20,989 bases of DNA. Source: Maritimibacter sp. (lineage in GTDB: Bacteria > Pseudomonadota > Alphaproteobacteria > Rhodobacterales > Rhodobacteraceae). A program made the translations under genes and the position numbers. Every line of letters starts with the position of its first letter. The first letter of the stretch is position 1. A model generated the notes under the pieces. The model saw only the letters and a program-made list of their open reading frames with translations, had not been told where the DNA came from and made no database searches. Shown piece after piece: positions 1 through 7,832 of the stretch. The stretch spans positions 1-20,989 of the forward strand of contig JAGRMP010000083.1 of the NCBI GenBank assembly GCA_020441225.1, written 5' to 3'.

Positions 1-55
1 CATTATGAGTCCGCATCCTAGCCGCTGCGGTTCAGTAATCCGTCTCCAGGCACAC

Positions 56-202
56 TCCCGAACAACCGATGGCGATCGCCGCCGCGTCTCCGCCATTGGT
101 CATGTAGTTGCGAGGGCTGAGGAAATGTGTGACTGCCGAAATGTAGGCGTCGAGGGTGAACTCGGCCACAGCCCCGCTCACTTCCTCGACGATCCGCACG
201 CC
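56..202 (-). repeat. Left copy of a 49-codon repeat, 3' part of an etfB-hybrid pseudogene
   Basis: This segment reads on the minus strand in the same frame as the etfB fragment just upstream and continues to a TGA at 32-34. It aligns without gaps to 11602-11748: 28 of 49 residues are identical, including the block VEEVSGAVAE and the ending CSG. Differences in the conserved block fall mostly at third codon positions of the minus frame, so the sequence was probably protein-coding on this strand. I do not recognise the protein family. The two copies lie in the same orientation on either side of the 11-kb catabolic module. Confidence 0.7.
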
Positions 203-205
203 GTC

Positions 206-280
206 CCCGCTCTCGTCCGCCTTCACGCGGACCTTAAGTATGCAATCGATCACGCGGTTCACCGGTACGAGTACCTTTAT
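206..280 (-). pseudogene. etfB: 5' fragment of electron transfer flavoprotein beta subunit gene
   Basis: About 25 codons read KVLVPVNRVID followed by KVRVKADESG, which is the N-terminus of EtfB (the family begins MKVLVPVKRVID...KVRVKAD). The expected ATG is ATA at 278-280, and an AAAGGA ribosome-site remnant is still present just upstream on the minus strand. Homology stops at about position 206, where the reading frame passes into the repeat segment that ends at 32. EtfB is the FAD/AMP-binding half of the ETF that takes electrons from dimethylglycine- and sarcosine-type dehydrogenases. That makes the relic notable at the tail of an operon headed by such a dehydrogenase. It is non-functional as seen. 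Whether it belonged to this operon is inference. Confidence 0.75.
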
Positions 281-348
281 ATCTCTGAACGTCCTTTCAT
301 CTTCCGAGGAACCCGTATGCCAAGCGGCGACCGGTGGCGATCGGTTCG

Positions 349-1134
349 TCAAAATGCCAAAGTGGGCACATCTACGACGGTCGCACCGCCATCGACCGTC
401 AGCACCGCTCCGGTAATCATCGAAGCCTCGGTGGAGCAGAGAAACGCGACGGCGGAGGCGACGTCTTCCGGCAGGGCCGGTCTGCCGAGCGGCACATCCT
501 TCGTGACCAGCGCGTAGGCGTCCTCGCGGCTGCCGAGGCCCTTTCGTTCCATCAGTTCCGACATTTCCATGTCGGCCATCTCGGTCCTGACCCATCCGGG
601 ACAAATGGCATTGCACCGCACGCCGTGCCGGCCATAGTCCCGCGCGATCGAGCGGGTCAGACCGATCAGTCCGTGTTTCATGGTCACATAACCGCAAGCT
701 TCCGGGCCCGAGGCGAGCGCGGCGATGGAGGCCATCATCAGGATGTTGCCGCTGCTTCGGATCAATTCCGGCATGGCCGCACGGGCGGTGACCATCGCGG
801 TGTTTAGGTTGGCCTCGACCGCCTTTGTCCAATCGCTGTCCGAGACGTCGGCCAAGGTGCCGAAGCCGAAGCCGCCGGCGTTGCAGACTACCACGTCGAG
901 GCTACCAAAGCGGTCCATGGCCAGCTGGACAAGCGCCTCGGCGTGGTCCTTCGAGGCCGCATCGCCAGCGACGGCCAAACCGTTGCAAGAGGGCGCCACG
1001 GCCTCAATGGGCTCGGGCCGCCGGCCGGTGAGGATCACGTTCGCGCCCTCTCCCGCGAGGCGGCGAGCCGTCGCGGCCCCGATCCCGGTCCCGGCCCCGG
1101 TGACAATCACGGTCTTCCCGTCGAAACGGTTCAT
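349..1134 (-). CDS. SDR-family NAD(P)-dependent oxidoreductase
   Basis: This 261-residue classical short-chain dehydrogenase is the usual length for the family. The Rossmann motif TGAGTGIG is at residues 12-19, NAG at 85-87, catalytic Ser at about 136, and YVTMK gives Tyr149 and Lys153. The C-terminal TVDGG motif is present. It should be a soluble cytoplasmic enzyme that interconverts an alcohol and a carbonyl. The substrate cannot be read from sequence. Its ATG overlaps the TGA of the upstream kinase gene (ATGA), so it is the translationally coupled last gene of the operon. In context it may oxidise or reduce the aldehyde released by the PLP enzyme, which is inference. FabG-like or hydroxyacid-dehydrogenase roles are alternatives. 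Confidence 0.9.
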   Translation of the reverse strand: MNRFDGKTVIVTGAGTGIGAATARRLAGEGANVILTGRRPEPIEAVAPSCNGLAVAGDAASKDHAEALVQLAMDRFGSLDVVVCNAGGFGFGTLADVSDSDWTKAVEANLNTAMVTARAAMPELIRSSGNILMMASIAALASGPEACGYVTMKHGLIGLTRSIARDYGRHGVRCNAICPGWVRTEMADMEMSELMERKGLGSREDAYALVTKDVPLGRPALPEDVASAVAFLCSTEASMITGAVLTVDGGATVVDVPTLAF

Positions 1135-2081
1135 GGCAGTGCTCCCTTCGTCGACAGGTAGGCTTCGGTCAGGTCACGCGCGGTATCGATGAAGCGCGCA
1201 TTGCGCGCCGCTGCCCCCTCCTCCTCCATGCGGGAGATAATCCACCCCACATAGGTTGCGGCACGCAAAACGAGGAACAGGTCGAGGGCCGCCAGGTCGA
1301 GACTGCGGACCGACAGATAGCCGTCGAGCAGCGCCGACTTCAGGTCCTCGAAATCCGGCTCGCTCCGGTTGCGGAGCAGAGTGGTTGCGATATCGAACTG
1401 GCGGAAGCCGAAGCCGCTGTCGTCGAAGTCGATGAGCTGCACCTTGTCGCCATTGACGAGGACGTTCTCTCTTACAAGGTCGGCGTGTATCAGCCCGAAA
1501 TCGAGCTCGGCCTCGCGGGCCCTCAGCTCGGCCGTCGCCACCTTGCGAAGGCGTAGGAACAGCACTCGGTCATTCGGGGACAGTGTCGGGTTGTCCCAGA
1601 ACCGGCCCCATACCGGAGCGTCGCCCAGCAATCCGTCGCGGTCCCAACGGCGTCGTATGAAGCCGTCGGGCAGCGGCCACGCATCGGAAACCACGTGCAG
1701 ACGGGCCATCTCGCGCCCGATGTCGCGGAAAAGGCCAGGGCGGTCGCCGACCTCGAGCGGAAGGCCGGTCTTCCCCATCGGCTGGCCTTCGAGCCAGCTC
1801 AGGACGTCGACGGCGACCCCGTCGATCATGTGTAGGAACGCGCCCGCCTGAGAGGGGACCGGGGCCGGGACGCTGAGCCCACCCGAATCGGCAACATCCA
1901 TCCACTGCAACTCGGACCGCAACTCGGCCTCCGAGCAATAGCCCGGACGGTGAAGGCGCAGGGCGTAGGCGGCGCCGTCATGATCGACGCGGTACACCTT
2001 GTTCTCCCGCGCAGCGACCAAGCGGCATTCCGCGTCGTCGAAGCCCCATAGAACCAGTGCTTTCTGGACTACGCCGCTCAT
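1131..2081 (-). CDS. APH-fold small-molecule kinase (hydroxylysine / ethanolamine / homoserine kinase-like)
   Basis: This 316-residue aminoglycoside-phosphotransferase-fold kinase has the catalytic loop HADLVREN (His199, Asp201, Asn206) and the metal-binding LIDFDD (Asp218), which are diagnostic of the APH family. The N-lobe carries ENKVYRV and YALRLHRP. The enzyme should use ATP to phosphorylate a hydroxyl on a small molecule in the cytoplasm. Homologues include hydroxylysine kinase (AGPHD1/HYKK) and homoserine kinase II-like proteins. It overlaps the upstream PLP enzyme gene by 4 bases. The pairing of an APH kinase with an AGXT2L-type phospho-lyase is known from some bacteria as a fused protein, so the likely substrate is an amino-alcohol whose phosphate the neighbour then eliminates. 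Antibiotic resistance is unlikely in this context. Confidence 0.88.
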   Translation of the reverse strand: MSGVVQKALVLWGFDDAECRLVAARENKVYRVDHDGAAYALRLHRPGYCSEAELRSELQWMDVADSGGLSVPAPVPSQAGAFLHMIDGVAVDVLSWLEGQPMGKTGLPLEVGDRPGLFRDIGREMARLHVVSDAWPLPDGFIRRRWDRDGLLGDAPVWGRFWDNPTLSPNDRVLFLRLRKVATAELRAREAELDFGLIHADLVRENVLVNGDKVQLIDFDDSGFGFRQFDIATTLLRNRSEPDFEDLKSALLDGYLSVRSLDLAALDLFLVLRAATYVGWIISRMEEEGAAARNARFIDTARDLTEAYLSTKGALP

Positions 2082-3367
2082 GTGTGCAGCGGCGTATTGG
2101 AGAGCACGTCGTCGAGCGTGTCGAACAGAAGATCGGCGTTCTCAATAGAAAACGGCAGCGGCGGGCGGATCTTGAGCGTGTTCTTGTGCCGCCCAAGCTT
2201 TGAGTGGATCACCCCGCGATGGCGCATGGCATTGATGACGCGGTCGGTGAAGTCACTAGCCGGCTCCTTGGTTTCGCGATCAAGGACCATCTCCGCCCCG
2301 AAAATCAGACCCGACCCGCGCACGTCGCCGATGAACTCGTATTTCTGCTTCAGCGTCTCGAGCCGGCCCCGAGCGTGTTCTCCTACGACGCGCGCGTTCT
2401 CGACAAGACCGTTGTCCTCGATCTCCTCCAGAACCGCCATCGCAGCCGCGCAGGAGACCGGATTGCCGCCGAAGGTGTTGAAGTAGCGATAGCCTCTCCG
2501 GAAGGTCGCGAGAATCTCACTCCGGGTCACAACACCGCCGATCGGGTGCCCATTGCCCATGGGCTTGCCGAGCGTCATCACATCGGGGACAACGCCCAAC
2601 TTCTGATGCGCCCACATATGCGTGCCTGTGCGGCCGAACCCCGACTGCACCTCGTCGCAGATCAGAAGACCACCCGCCATGCGCACAACCTCGGCCACCG
2701 GCTTCAGCCAACCGTCCGGGTGATCGGGGAAGCCTTCGTTCAGGAAATACGGACAAATCACCAGCGCCGCGAAACCGATGCCGGAGCGTTCGTGCTCGGC
2801 GATCTGCTCCGCCACGGCATCGGCAAAACGCGTGCCGTCCGGATCGGGGTTGCGGTAGCTGTCGGGCGCCTCGACAAAGCCGACATACTGACCGAGGCCG
2901 AAACCAACGGTGGGCTTGTTGGACTGACTGAGCTGGCTCACGAGCGCGGTATTGCCATGATAGGTCGCATCGGTCGCGATGATGCCGCGCTTGCCGGTCA
3001 TGCCCTCGGCCATGCGCAGCGCGATGTCGTTCGCCTCCGATCCTGTGCAGGTCAGCACGGCGGTGTCGAGCGAGGCATCCATCGTGCCGGTCAGTTTCTC
3101 GACGTAGTCCAGGATGCCGTCGTGGAGATAGCGCGTGTGGGTGTTGAGCGTTCCGGCCTGACGGCAGATCGCCTCGACCACGCGCGGGTTGCAATGCCCT
3201 GCGACTGGCACGTTGTTGTAGCAATCGAGGTATTTGCGACCGTCGGCATCCCAGAGCCAGACCCCCTCGCCACGCACCACATGCACCGGGTCGTCGTAGA
3301 AGGTCGAGACGTTCGGTCCGAGGAGCCGCCGCCGGTCAGCAATCAGTGTTTGGGTGTCGCGATTCAT
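2078..3367 (-). CDS. Class III PLP enzyme, AGXT2L/ETNPPL-type amino-alcohol phosphate phospho-lyase
   Basis: This 429-residue fold-type I, class III PLP enzyme has GSEAND at 109-114, YHGN at 136-139, the cofactor Asp in [13 protein letters not shown] (Asp238), the Schiff-base lysine in GKPMGNGHP (Lys268), and NTFGGNP at 297-303. The early [12 protein letters not shown] and the GKPMGNGHP block resemble AGXT2L1/AGXT2L2. In those proteins the same fold eliminates phosphate and ammonia from phosphoethanolamine or phosphohydroxylysine instead of transaminating. The start is fixed by AGGAGG six bases upstream of ATG. The gene lies 28 bases after tctA and overlaps the kinase gene downstream, which strongly favours the phospho-lyase role. 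An ordinary omega-transaminase is the alternative. Confidence 0.88.
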   Translation of the reverse strand: MNRDTQTLIADRRRLLGPNVSTFYDDPVHVVRGEGVWLWDADGRKYLDCYNNVPVAGHCNPRVVEAICRQAGTLNTHTRYLHDGILDYVEKLTGTMDASLDTAVLTCTGSEANDIALRMAEGMTGKRGIIATDATYHGNTALVSQLSQSNKPTVGFGLGQYVGFVEAPDSYRNPDPDGTRFADAVAEQIAEHERSGIGFAALVICPYFLNEGFPDHPDGWLKPVAEVVRMAGGLLICDEVQSGFGRTGTHMWAHQKLGVVPDVMTLGKPMGNGHPIGGVVTRSEILATFRRGYRYFNTFGGNPVSCAAAMAVLEEIEDNGLVENARVVGEHARGRLETLKQKYEFIGDVRGSGLIFGAEMVLDRETKEPASDFTDRVINAMRHRGVIHSKLGRHKNTLKIRPPLPFSIENADLLFDTLDDVLSNTPLHT

Positions 3368-3395
3368 GACGTGCCTCCTGTCGGTTCAGCATGTC

Positions 3396-4922
3396 TTACC
3401 CCTGCTGGCTGGAATGTTCATAATCCGGTCCCACCGGATCGGGCCCCGACTTAGCCTTGTGCTCGCGGATCAGTGTGCGGATGTGCAGGATCAGGATCGC
3501 GAGGATCATGACGAAGATGATCGCGGCGATAGGTCTGTTGATGAAATCGAGCGGCGTCTTAACTGCCGCCATGGCCGTGCGCAGTTTGACCTCCATGATC
3601 CCGCCCAGGACCATGCCGAGGATGATCGGAACGATCGGCAGGTTCAGCCGCTTGAGGATTAGCCCGAAGACACCGAAGCCCGCTGCAATCGCGCAATCCG
3701 TAATCGAGTTGCGCAGGGAATAGACGCCGATGAAGGAGAGCGTCAGGATCATCACGCCGAGAAACCGGGTCGGGATCTGCATGATGCGAAGCAGCAGATT
3801 TGTCGAAAACAGCAGAAACACCAGAACGATGACGTTCAACAGGATGAGCGCGAGATAGAGGGCCACGACGAAATCGAGCTGTGTATTGAAAAGCTGCGGC
3901 CCCGGAATGACGTTGTGCACGTAGAAGACCGACAACATCATCGCCGTCAGGGCTTCCCCGGGGATGCCCAGAGCGAGAAGCGGAATCATCGCTGCGGCAG
4001 GCACGGCGTTGTTTGCCGCTTCCGACGCCACCAGCCCTTCGGAAGAGCCTTTGCCGAATTTCTCAGGCGTTTTCGAGGTCTTCTGGGCGTAGGTGTAGGA
4101 CAGGAACTGAGCTGTGAATTCGCCGACGCCCGGAATCATCCCCATCAGTACGCCCATGGAGGATGAGAACGTTGCGATCCGCTTGATCCCGAACAACTCC
4201 TTGAAGCCGGAGAGCATGTTGCCTTCGACCGACGCCTTCTCTGGCGTGTGATCCCTCTCGACCAGAAGCAGAAGAGCCTGGCTGATGGCAAAGAGCCCCA
4301 GGACCACGACAATCAGGTCGAACCCGGACGTCAACCAGGACAGATCGAAGGTGTAACGTTTGGAGTATTTGACGGGTTCCAGGCCCACGGTGCCAAGAAA
4401 GATGCCCAAACAGGCCAGTTTGCCGGCCGCGAACGTCTGACCCCGATGCGCCACCACGACGAGCAGAATGCCCATGAAAGCCGCCAGGAAGATTTCGCGG
4501 CTGCCGAACTGAGGCGCGATCCAGGCCAGGACCGGCGACAGGACAATCAGGCAGACAACCGAGAAGATCCCGCCGAAGAACGACGCCGTATAGGCCAGAG
4601 AAATCGCCCGGTGGCCTTCGCCGCGTTTCGTCATTGGGTAGCCGTCGTAGGTCGTCAGCGCATTGACGGGTGTGCCGGGCGTGTTGATGAGGATCGCAGG
4701 AATTGCGCCGCCATACATCGAACTGCCGTAGATCCCGAGCAGCAGGGTCAAGCCCACGATCGGCTCGAAGGCAAAGGTCGCGGGCAGGAGGATGGCGATG
4801 GCAATGGCCGGACCGACACCCGGAAGAGCGCCAATAATCACGCCCCCGATGGATCCGATCATCAGAGCGACCAGAACGTCCCAATGGGCGAGAATCTCGA
4901 AGCTTGAAAGCAAGGTATCCAT
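3396..4922 (-). CDS. tctA: Tripartite tricarboxylate transporter, large membrane subunit TctA
   Basis: This 508-residue, very hydrophobic protein has the TctA hallmark glycine/proline motifs: GALPGVGPAIAIAILLP near residue 35, YGSSMYGGAIPAILINTPGTP near 65-85, GMIPGVGEFTAQFLSYTYAQ near 260, and LALGIPGEALTAMM near 315. It should form the ion-coupled channel of a periplasmic-binding-protein-dependent importer in the inner membrane. Length and motif order are normal for the family. The gene follows tctB after 7 bases and precedes the PLP enzyme by 28 bases. TctA sequence does not reveal the substrate. Context suggests a compound fed to the catabolic enzymes of the same operon. Confidence 0.95.
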   Translation of the reverse strand: MDTLLSSFEILAHWDVLVALMIGSIGGVIIGALPGVGPAIAIAILLPATFAFEPIVGLTLLLGIYGSSMYGGAIPAILINTPGTPVNALTTYDGYPMTKRGEGHRAISLAYTASFFGGIFSVVCLIVLSPVLAWIAPQFGSREIFLAAFMGILLVVVAHRGQTFAAGKLACLGIFLGTVGLEPVKYSKRYTFDLSWLTSGFDLIVVVLGLFAISQALLLLVERDHTPEKASVEGNMLSGFKELFGIKRIATFSSSMGVLMGMIPGVGEFTAQFLSYTYAQKTSKTPEKFGKGSSEGLVASEAANNAVPAAAMIPLLALGIPGEALTAMMLSVFYVHNVIPGPQLFNTQLDFVVALYLALILLNVIVLVFLLFSTNLLLRIMQIPTRFLGVMILTLSFIGVYSLRNSITDCAIAAGFGVFGLILKRLNLPIVPIILGMVLGGIMEVKLRTAMAAVKTPLDFINRPIAAIIFVMILAILILHIRTLIREHKAKSGPDPVGPDYEHSSQQG

Positions 4923-4929
4923 GGTGGCC

Positions 4930-5469
4930 TCAGAGGTAAGTCATCGCAAAGGTGCGGATTGAGACGGGCAAATACTCGTAGACCTCTCCTGCGGGGATCT
5001 TCACCTGGAGGAACCCCCGGAACACCAGAGCGGTGACCGCGCCAAAGAGAACGGCGATCATAAGCGTTTGCCAGCTTCTGAAACCGGCGCGCAATACCAG
5101 AAACAAGGTGAATGCCATCGTCATCGGCAAATACCCACCCCGAGGTACGAGCGCGACGTAGATCAGGAAATAAAGGACGTATTCGAAGGATCGCAGCCAG
5201 AATGCCACCTCGGTCCATCTGCCGGGTATACGTGGCGATAGGATGGATCCCAGCAGATGAAACGCGCCGAAGACCGTCATCCCCACCACAGCAATCCCGG
5301 GCCACAAGGCAGGTTGCCCGTACCATGGCGTGCGTTTGGCCCAGGTCGTCTGCTCGCCGAGCTGGCTGAGGAGGAACAGAGCAAAAAAGAGGAAAACGAA
5401 AGCAAAAATGAGATCGCCGGGGCGCCGGTAGCGCTGGAAGAGTTCTTGAAAGATCCTAAGTCTCACCAT
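4930..5469 (-). CDS. tctB: Tripartite tricarboxylate transporter, small membrane subunit TctB
   Basis: This 179-residue protein has about four hydrophobic segments (roughly 20-36, 55-77, 95-106 and 112-148), as expected of TctB. TctB diverges quickly, so the call rests on length, membrane topology and its position between tctC and tctA. It should partner TctA in the inner membrane. ATG at 5469 is the first in-frame start after the intercistronic hairpin. An alternative start was not needed. The stop is 7 bases from the tctA ATG. Confidence 0.9.
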   Translation of the reverse strand: MVRLRIFQELFQRYRRPGDLIFAFVFLFFALFLLSQLGEQTTWAKRTPWYGQPALWPGIAVVGMTVFGAFHLLGSILSPRIPGRWTEVAFWLRSFEYVLYFLIYVALVPRGGYLPMTMAFTLFLVLRAGFRSWQTLMIAVLFGAVTALVFRGFLQVKIPAGEVYEYLPVSIRTFAMTYL

Positions 5470-5518
5470 TGCTACTGGCGCTCCTTGTGCGCTGAATTGG
5501 ATATGTTGGAAGCGGAGC

Positions 5519-5546
5519 GCGAGAGGGGGACGCGCCCCCCTCTCGC
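5519..5546 (-). terminator. Strong hairpin between tctC and tctB (attenuator or mRNA-stabilising stem)
   Basis: A perfect 11-bp inverted repeat (GCGAGAGGGGG / CCCCCTCTCGC) surrounds a 6-base loop, starting 12 bases after the tctC stop codon. No U-run follows it on the transcribed strand, so complete termination is unlikely. Such stems commonly protect the binding-protein transcript and leave the membrane-subunit genes less expressed. The role is inferred. Confidence 0.7.
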
Positions 5547-5558
5547 TTCGGCATCGAT

Positions 5559-6491
5559 CTACTGCAGAAGATCCTGGATCTCCGCGTTGACAGCCGAGTC
5601 AGAGTCGATCTGTGCGGCGGACTGGGCCGCGTCTTTCCAGTACAGGAGCGCACCCGTATCTCGCGACAGAGCCTGAGCGGCCTCGGTCTCGAGTGCCGCT
5701 TTCGCGGCCGCTTCGATCTTGTCGCGCGCGTCTTGCGGCGTGCCGGTCGGCACGAAGAGGCCGTTCCACAGAGACAGCGTCAGTTCGGGAACGATTTCGG
5801 CGATTGTCGGAGTGTCCGGCGTCAGCGATGTGCGGTTCTCGCCGATGCTCGCCAGTATTTTGAGATCGTCGATGCAGGGCAGGAGAGTTTGCAGCGTCGC
5901 GTTGACGACATCGACGTCGCCGGAGGCCAGAACGTTGCAGTCCAGGAGGTCAAACGCTGCTTCGGACGAGAAGTCCCAACCGGTCTTCTGGGCTGCGGCG
6001 AAGGTAACCTGCGTCGGCGCCAGGAACGACCCGTAGTGCCCAAGCGACACGTCGTTGTCCTTGCCGTAGGCGGCCAGCTCTTCCCAGGTATCGTAGGGCT
6101 GGCTCGCCAGGGTTGCGATCACGAAGGGATAGGTCAGGAAGATTCCAACGGGCTCGAACGGATTGGGGTCAAGTTCCGGAATGCCGATCGTCGGGCCGAC
6201 CACCGGGATGTCGATCACGAAAGAACCGACCGTATAGCCGTCCGCGGGGGCGCCCGCGACTTCGACGGCACCCGGGAACGGACCGCCGCCGCCCCCGGGC
6301 TTGTTCACCACCGCGGCGGGCACGCCGTACATATTCTGGAACTGGTCGGCGATCATGCGCGTCAGAATGTCCTCAAGGTCGCCGGGGGGGAACGGCACGA
6401 CAAACTCGACCGGCTTCTCGGGGAACTCCGCGAGCGCGGCGGTCGCGCTCATGAGGACAGCCAGTGCAGATAGTCCCAGTGTGGATTTCAT
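5559..6491 (-). CDS. tctC: Tripartite tricarboxylate transporter substrate-binding protein (TctC/Bug family)
   Basis: This 310-residue periplasmic binding protein has a clear Sec signal peptide of about 21 residues (MKSTLGLSALAVLMSATAALA, cleaved before EFPEKP). The mature N-terminus follows the Bug pattern (FPEKPVEFVVPFPPGD, then NKPGGGG and GYTVG). Bug proteins bind carboxylated or other organic acids and deliver them to TctAB. The usual GG..D of the first ligand loop reads PGDLEDILTR here, so the pocket may be unusual. The start has a CGGAG ribosome site ahead of an A-rich spacer at 6492-6499. It follows the UPF0261 gene by 72 bases and is probably the most strongly expressed gene of the operon. 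Confidence 0.92.
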   Translation of the reverse strand: MKSTLGLSALAVLMSATAALAEFPEKPVEFVVPFPPGDLEDILTRMIADQFQNMYGVPAAVVNKPGGGGGPFPGAVEVAGAPADGYTVGSFVIDIPVVGPTIGIPELDPNPFEPVGIFLTYPFVIATLASQPYDTWEELAAYGKDNDVSLGHYGSFLAPTQVTFAAAQKTGWDFSSEAAFDLLDCNVLASGDVDVVNATLQTLLPCIDDLKILASIGENRTSLTPDTPTIAEIVPELTLSLWNGLFVPTGTPQDARDKIEAAAKAALETEAAQALSRDTGALLYWKDAAQSAAQIDSDSAVNAEIQDLLQ

Positions 6492-6563
6492 TTTTTTTCT
6501 CCGTTGTGTTGGACTTCGTTTCGTTTTGGGGCTTTGATTTTTCTGTGGAAGCGCCCGTCGTGC

Positions 6564-7811
6564 CTATTCTCGTCGCTCTGCCGCCGGCACGACGCCTTCG
6601 GTCACCCATCGATCAAAGATGTCCAAGGCGAGGGCAGAGAATTCCGGGTCATTGATATGTGCGTCGGTTTCACTGACTGAAACATTGTCGGCAGCCGTGA
6701 CGCGAAGTTCGGTCAGGAAGGCTTTGAGTCCTTCAGGATCGTGGCAGTCGGCACCGGGTTTGTCCCATTCTTCGATGCCCCCATTGGGGATGATAAGATG
6801 TGTTGGCGCGCAGCTTTCGCCGAGACGTCTGTTCAGTTCGCGAGCGATCTCGCGTCTCTCTTCGGCGTTGTAGGTCGTGTTCTTCACCAGCTTGTTGTGC
6901 GTGTGCAGCGGCCGGTCCCTGAATCGCTCTGGAATGTCCTGCCAGCCGGCAAAATCGATAAGATCCATGCAGCCCGGTGCGACAAGTTGCGGAATCCCCG
7001 CCCTGCCCGCCGCGCGGTGGCGATCCTTTCCGGCATTGACGACGGAACCGGCCATCAGATTGCCAAGCTCCGAGCCGGCGAAATCGAACACGCAGACGAA
7101 GCCATTTTGCGCGGCAATCTGCTCGAAGGCCATGCCGCCCATCCCCATTGCGTGGAACACCGCGACTTCGTAGCCGCGCTCCTCCAGAGCGGGCTTGAGG
7201 ATCTTGATGTACTTCAAACAGGACGTGCCGAGCGAGGTGACGCCGACGACCGGCCTGTCGCCAACCGAAGGCTCGGCGGCGCGCGCAGCCCCCAGCACCG
7301 CCCCCGCGGCCTGGGCCAGCGAGGATCGGCAAATCGCATTCAAACCGTAAAGCCCGCCCGCCCAGAGGATCATCTGGATGTCAGGCGACAGGCGCTCGGA
7401 AGGAATGAGTGCCGAGAAAGACACCGTCGAGACCACGTATTTCGGCAAGCCGAGCGGCAATCCCTGACAAACATCGAGCGCCAAATCCGTGCCCATCGTT
7501 CCGCCGAGGATGATCACGCCGTCGATGGTCCCTGCGTCGCACAACTTGCGCGACAGGGCACAGGAGCCTTTCGACATGATGTTCATCGCGATGTGTTCGC
7601 TGCCGCTGGCGATGGCCTGCTCGATCGAGCTGCCCCCCGCCTCAGCGACCTCGTGCTTGGAGATGTCAGTCGGCACTTCGGGGTCGCCCAGAACGCTGAC
7701 ATCGAGCGTCAGGGTCCGCCCACCCAGGGAGCGAATCTTTCCGGCGATGAAATCAAGCTCATCGTTCTTTGTATCGTACGTGCCGATGATCAGGATTGTC
7801 TTGCCGGTCAT
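6564..7811 (-). CDS. UPF0261 / Tm-1-like ATP-binding protein
   Basis: This 415-residue protein of the UPF0261 family (Tm-1-like ATP-binding domain) opens with ILIIGTYDTKNDE (residues 6-18). A central GGTMGTDLALDVC block, HAMGMGGMAFEQ and a C-terminal LIIPNGGIEEWDKPG follow. The family shares its fold with the N-terminal domain of the tomato Tm-1 resistance protein and binds nucleotide there. The bacterial role is not established. This copy lacks the TIM-barrel (PEP-hydrolase-like) domain often found fused or adjacent. It sits 21 bases after the flavoprotein gene and 72 before tctC, so it belongs to the operon and probably works on the imported compound. No reaction can be assigned. Confidence 0.88.
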   Translation of the reverse strand: MTGKTILIIGTYDTKNDELDFIAGKIRSLGGRTLTLDVSVLGDPEVPTDISKHEVAEAGGSSIEQAIASGSEHIAMNIMSKGSCALSRKLCDAGTIDGVIILGGTMGTDLALDVCQGLPLGLPKYVVSTVSFSALIPSERLSPDIQMILWAGGLYGLNAICRSSLAQAAGAVLGAARAAEPSVGDRPVVGVTSLGTSCLKYIKILKPALEERGYEVAVFHAMGMGGMAFEQIAAQNGFVCVFDFAGSELGNLMAGSVVNAGKDRHRAAGRAGIPQLVAPGCMDLIDFAGWQDIPERFRDRPLHTHNKLVKNTTYNAEERREIARELNRRLGESCAPTHLIIPNGGIEEWDKPGADCHDPEGLKAFLTELRVTAADNVSVSETDAHINDPEFSALALDIFDRWVTEGVVPAAERRE

Positions 7812-7832
7812 GTCTTCTGGTCCCCCCTTCGT

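Noticed and set aside
1131..2081. Aminoglycoside resistance kinase
   Set aside because: The APH fold is shared, but coupling to a phospho-lyase-type enzyme and a catabolic operon points to metabolism.
2204..3454. 416-codon open frame on the plus strand
   Set aside because: Antisense shadow of the class III PLP enzyme; no recognisable domain.
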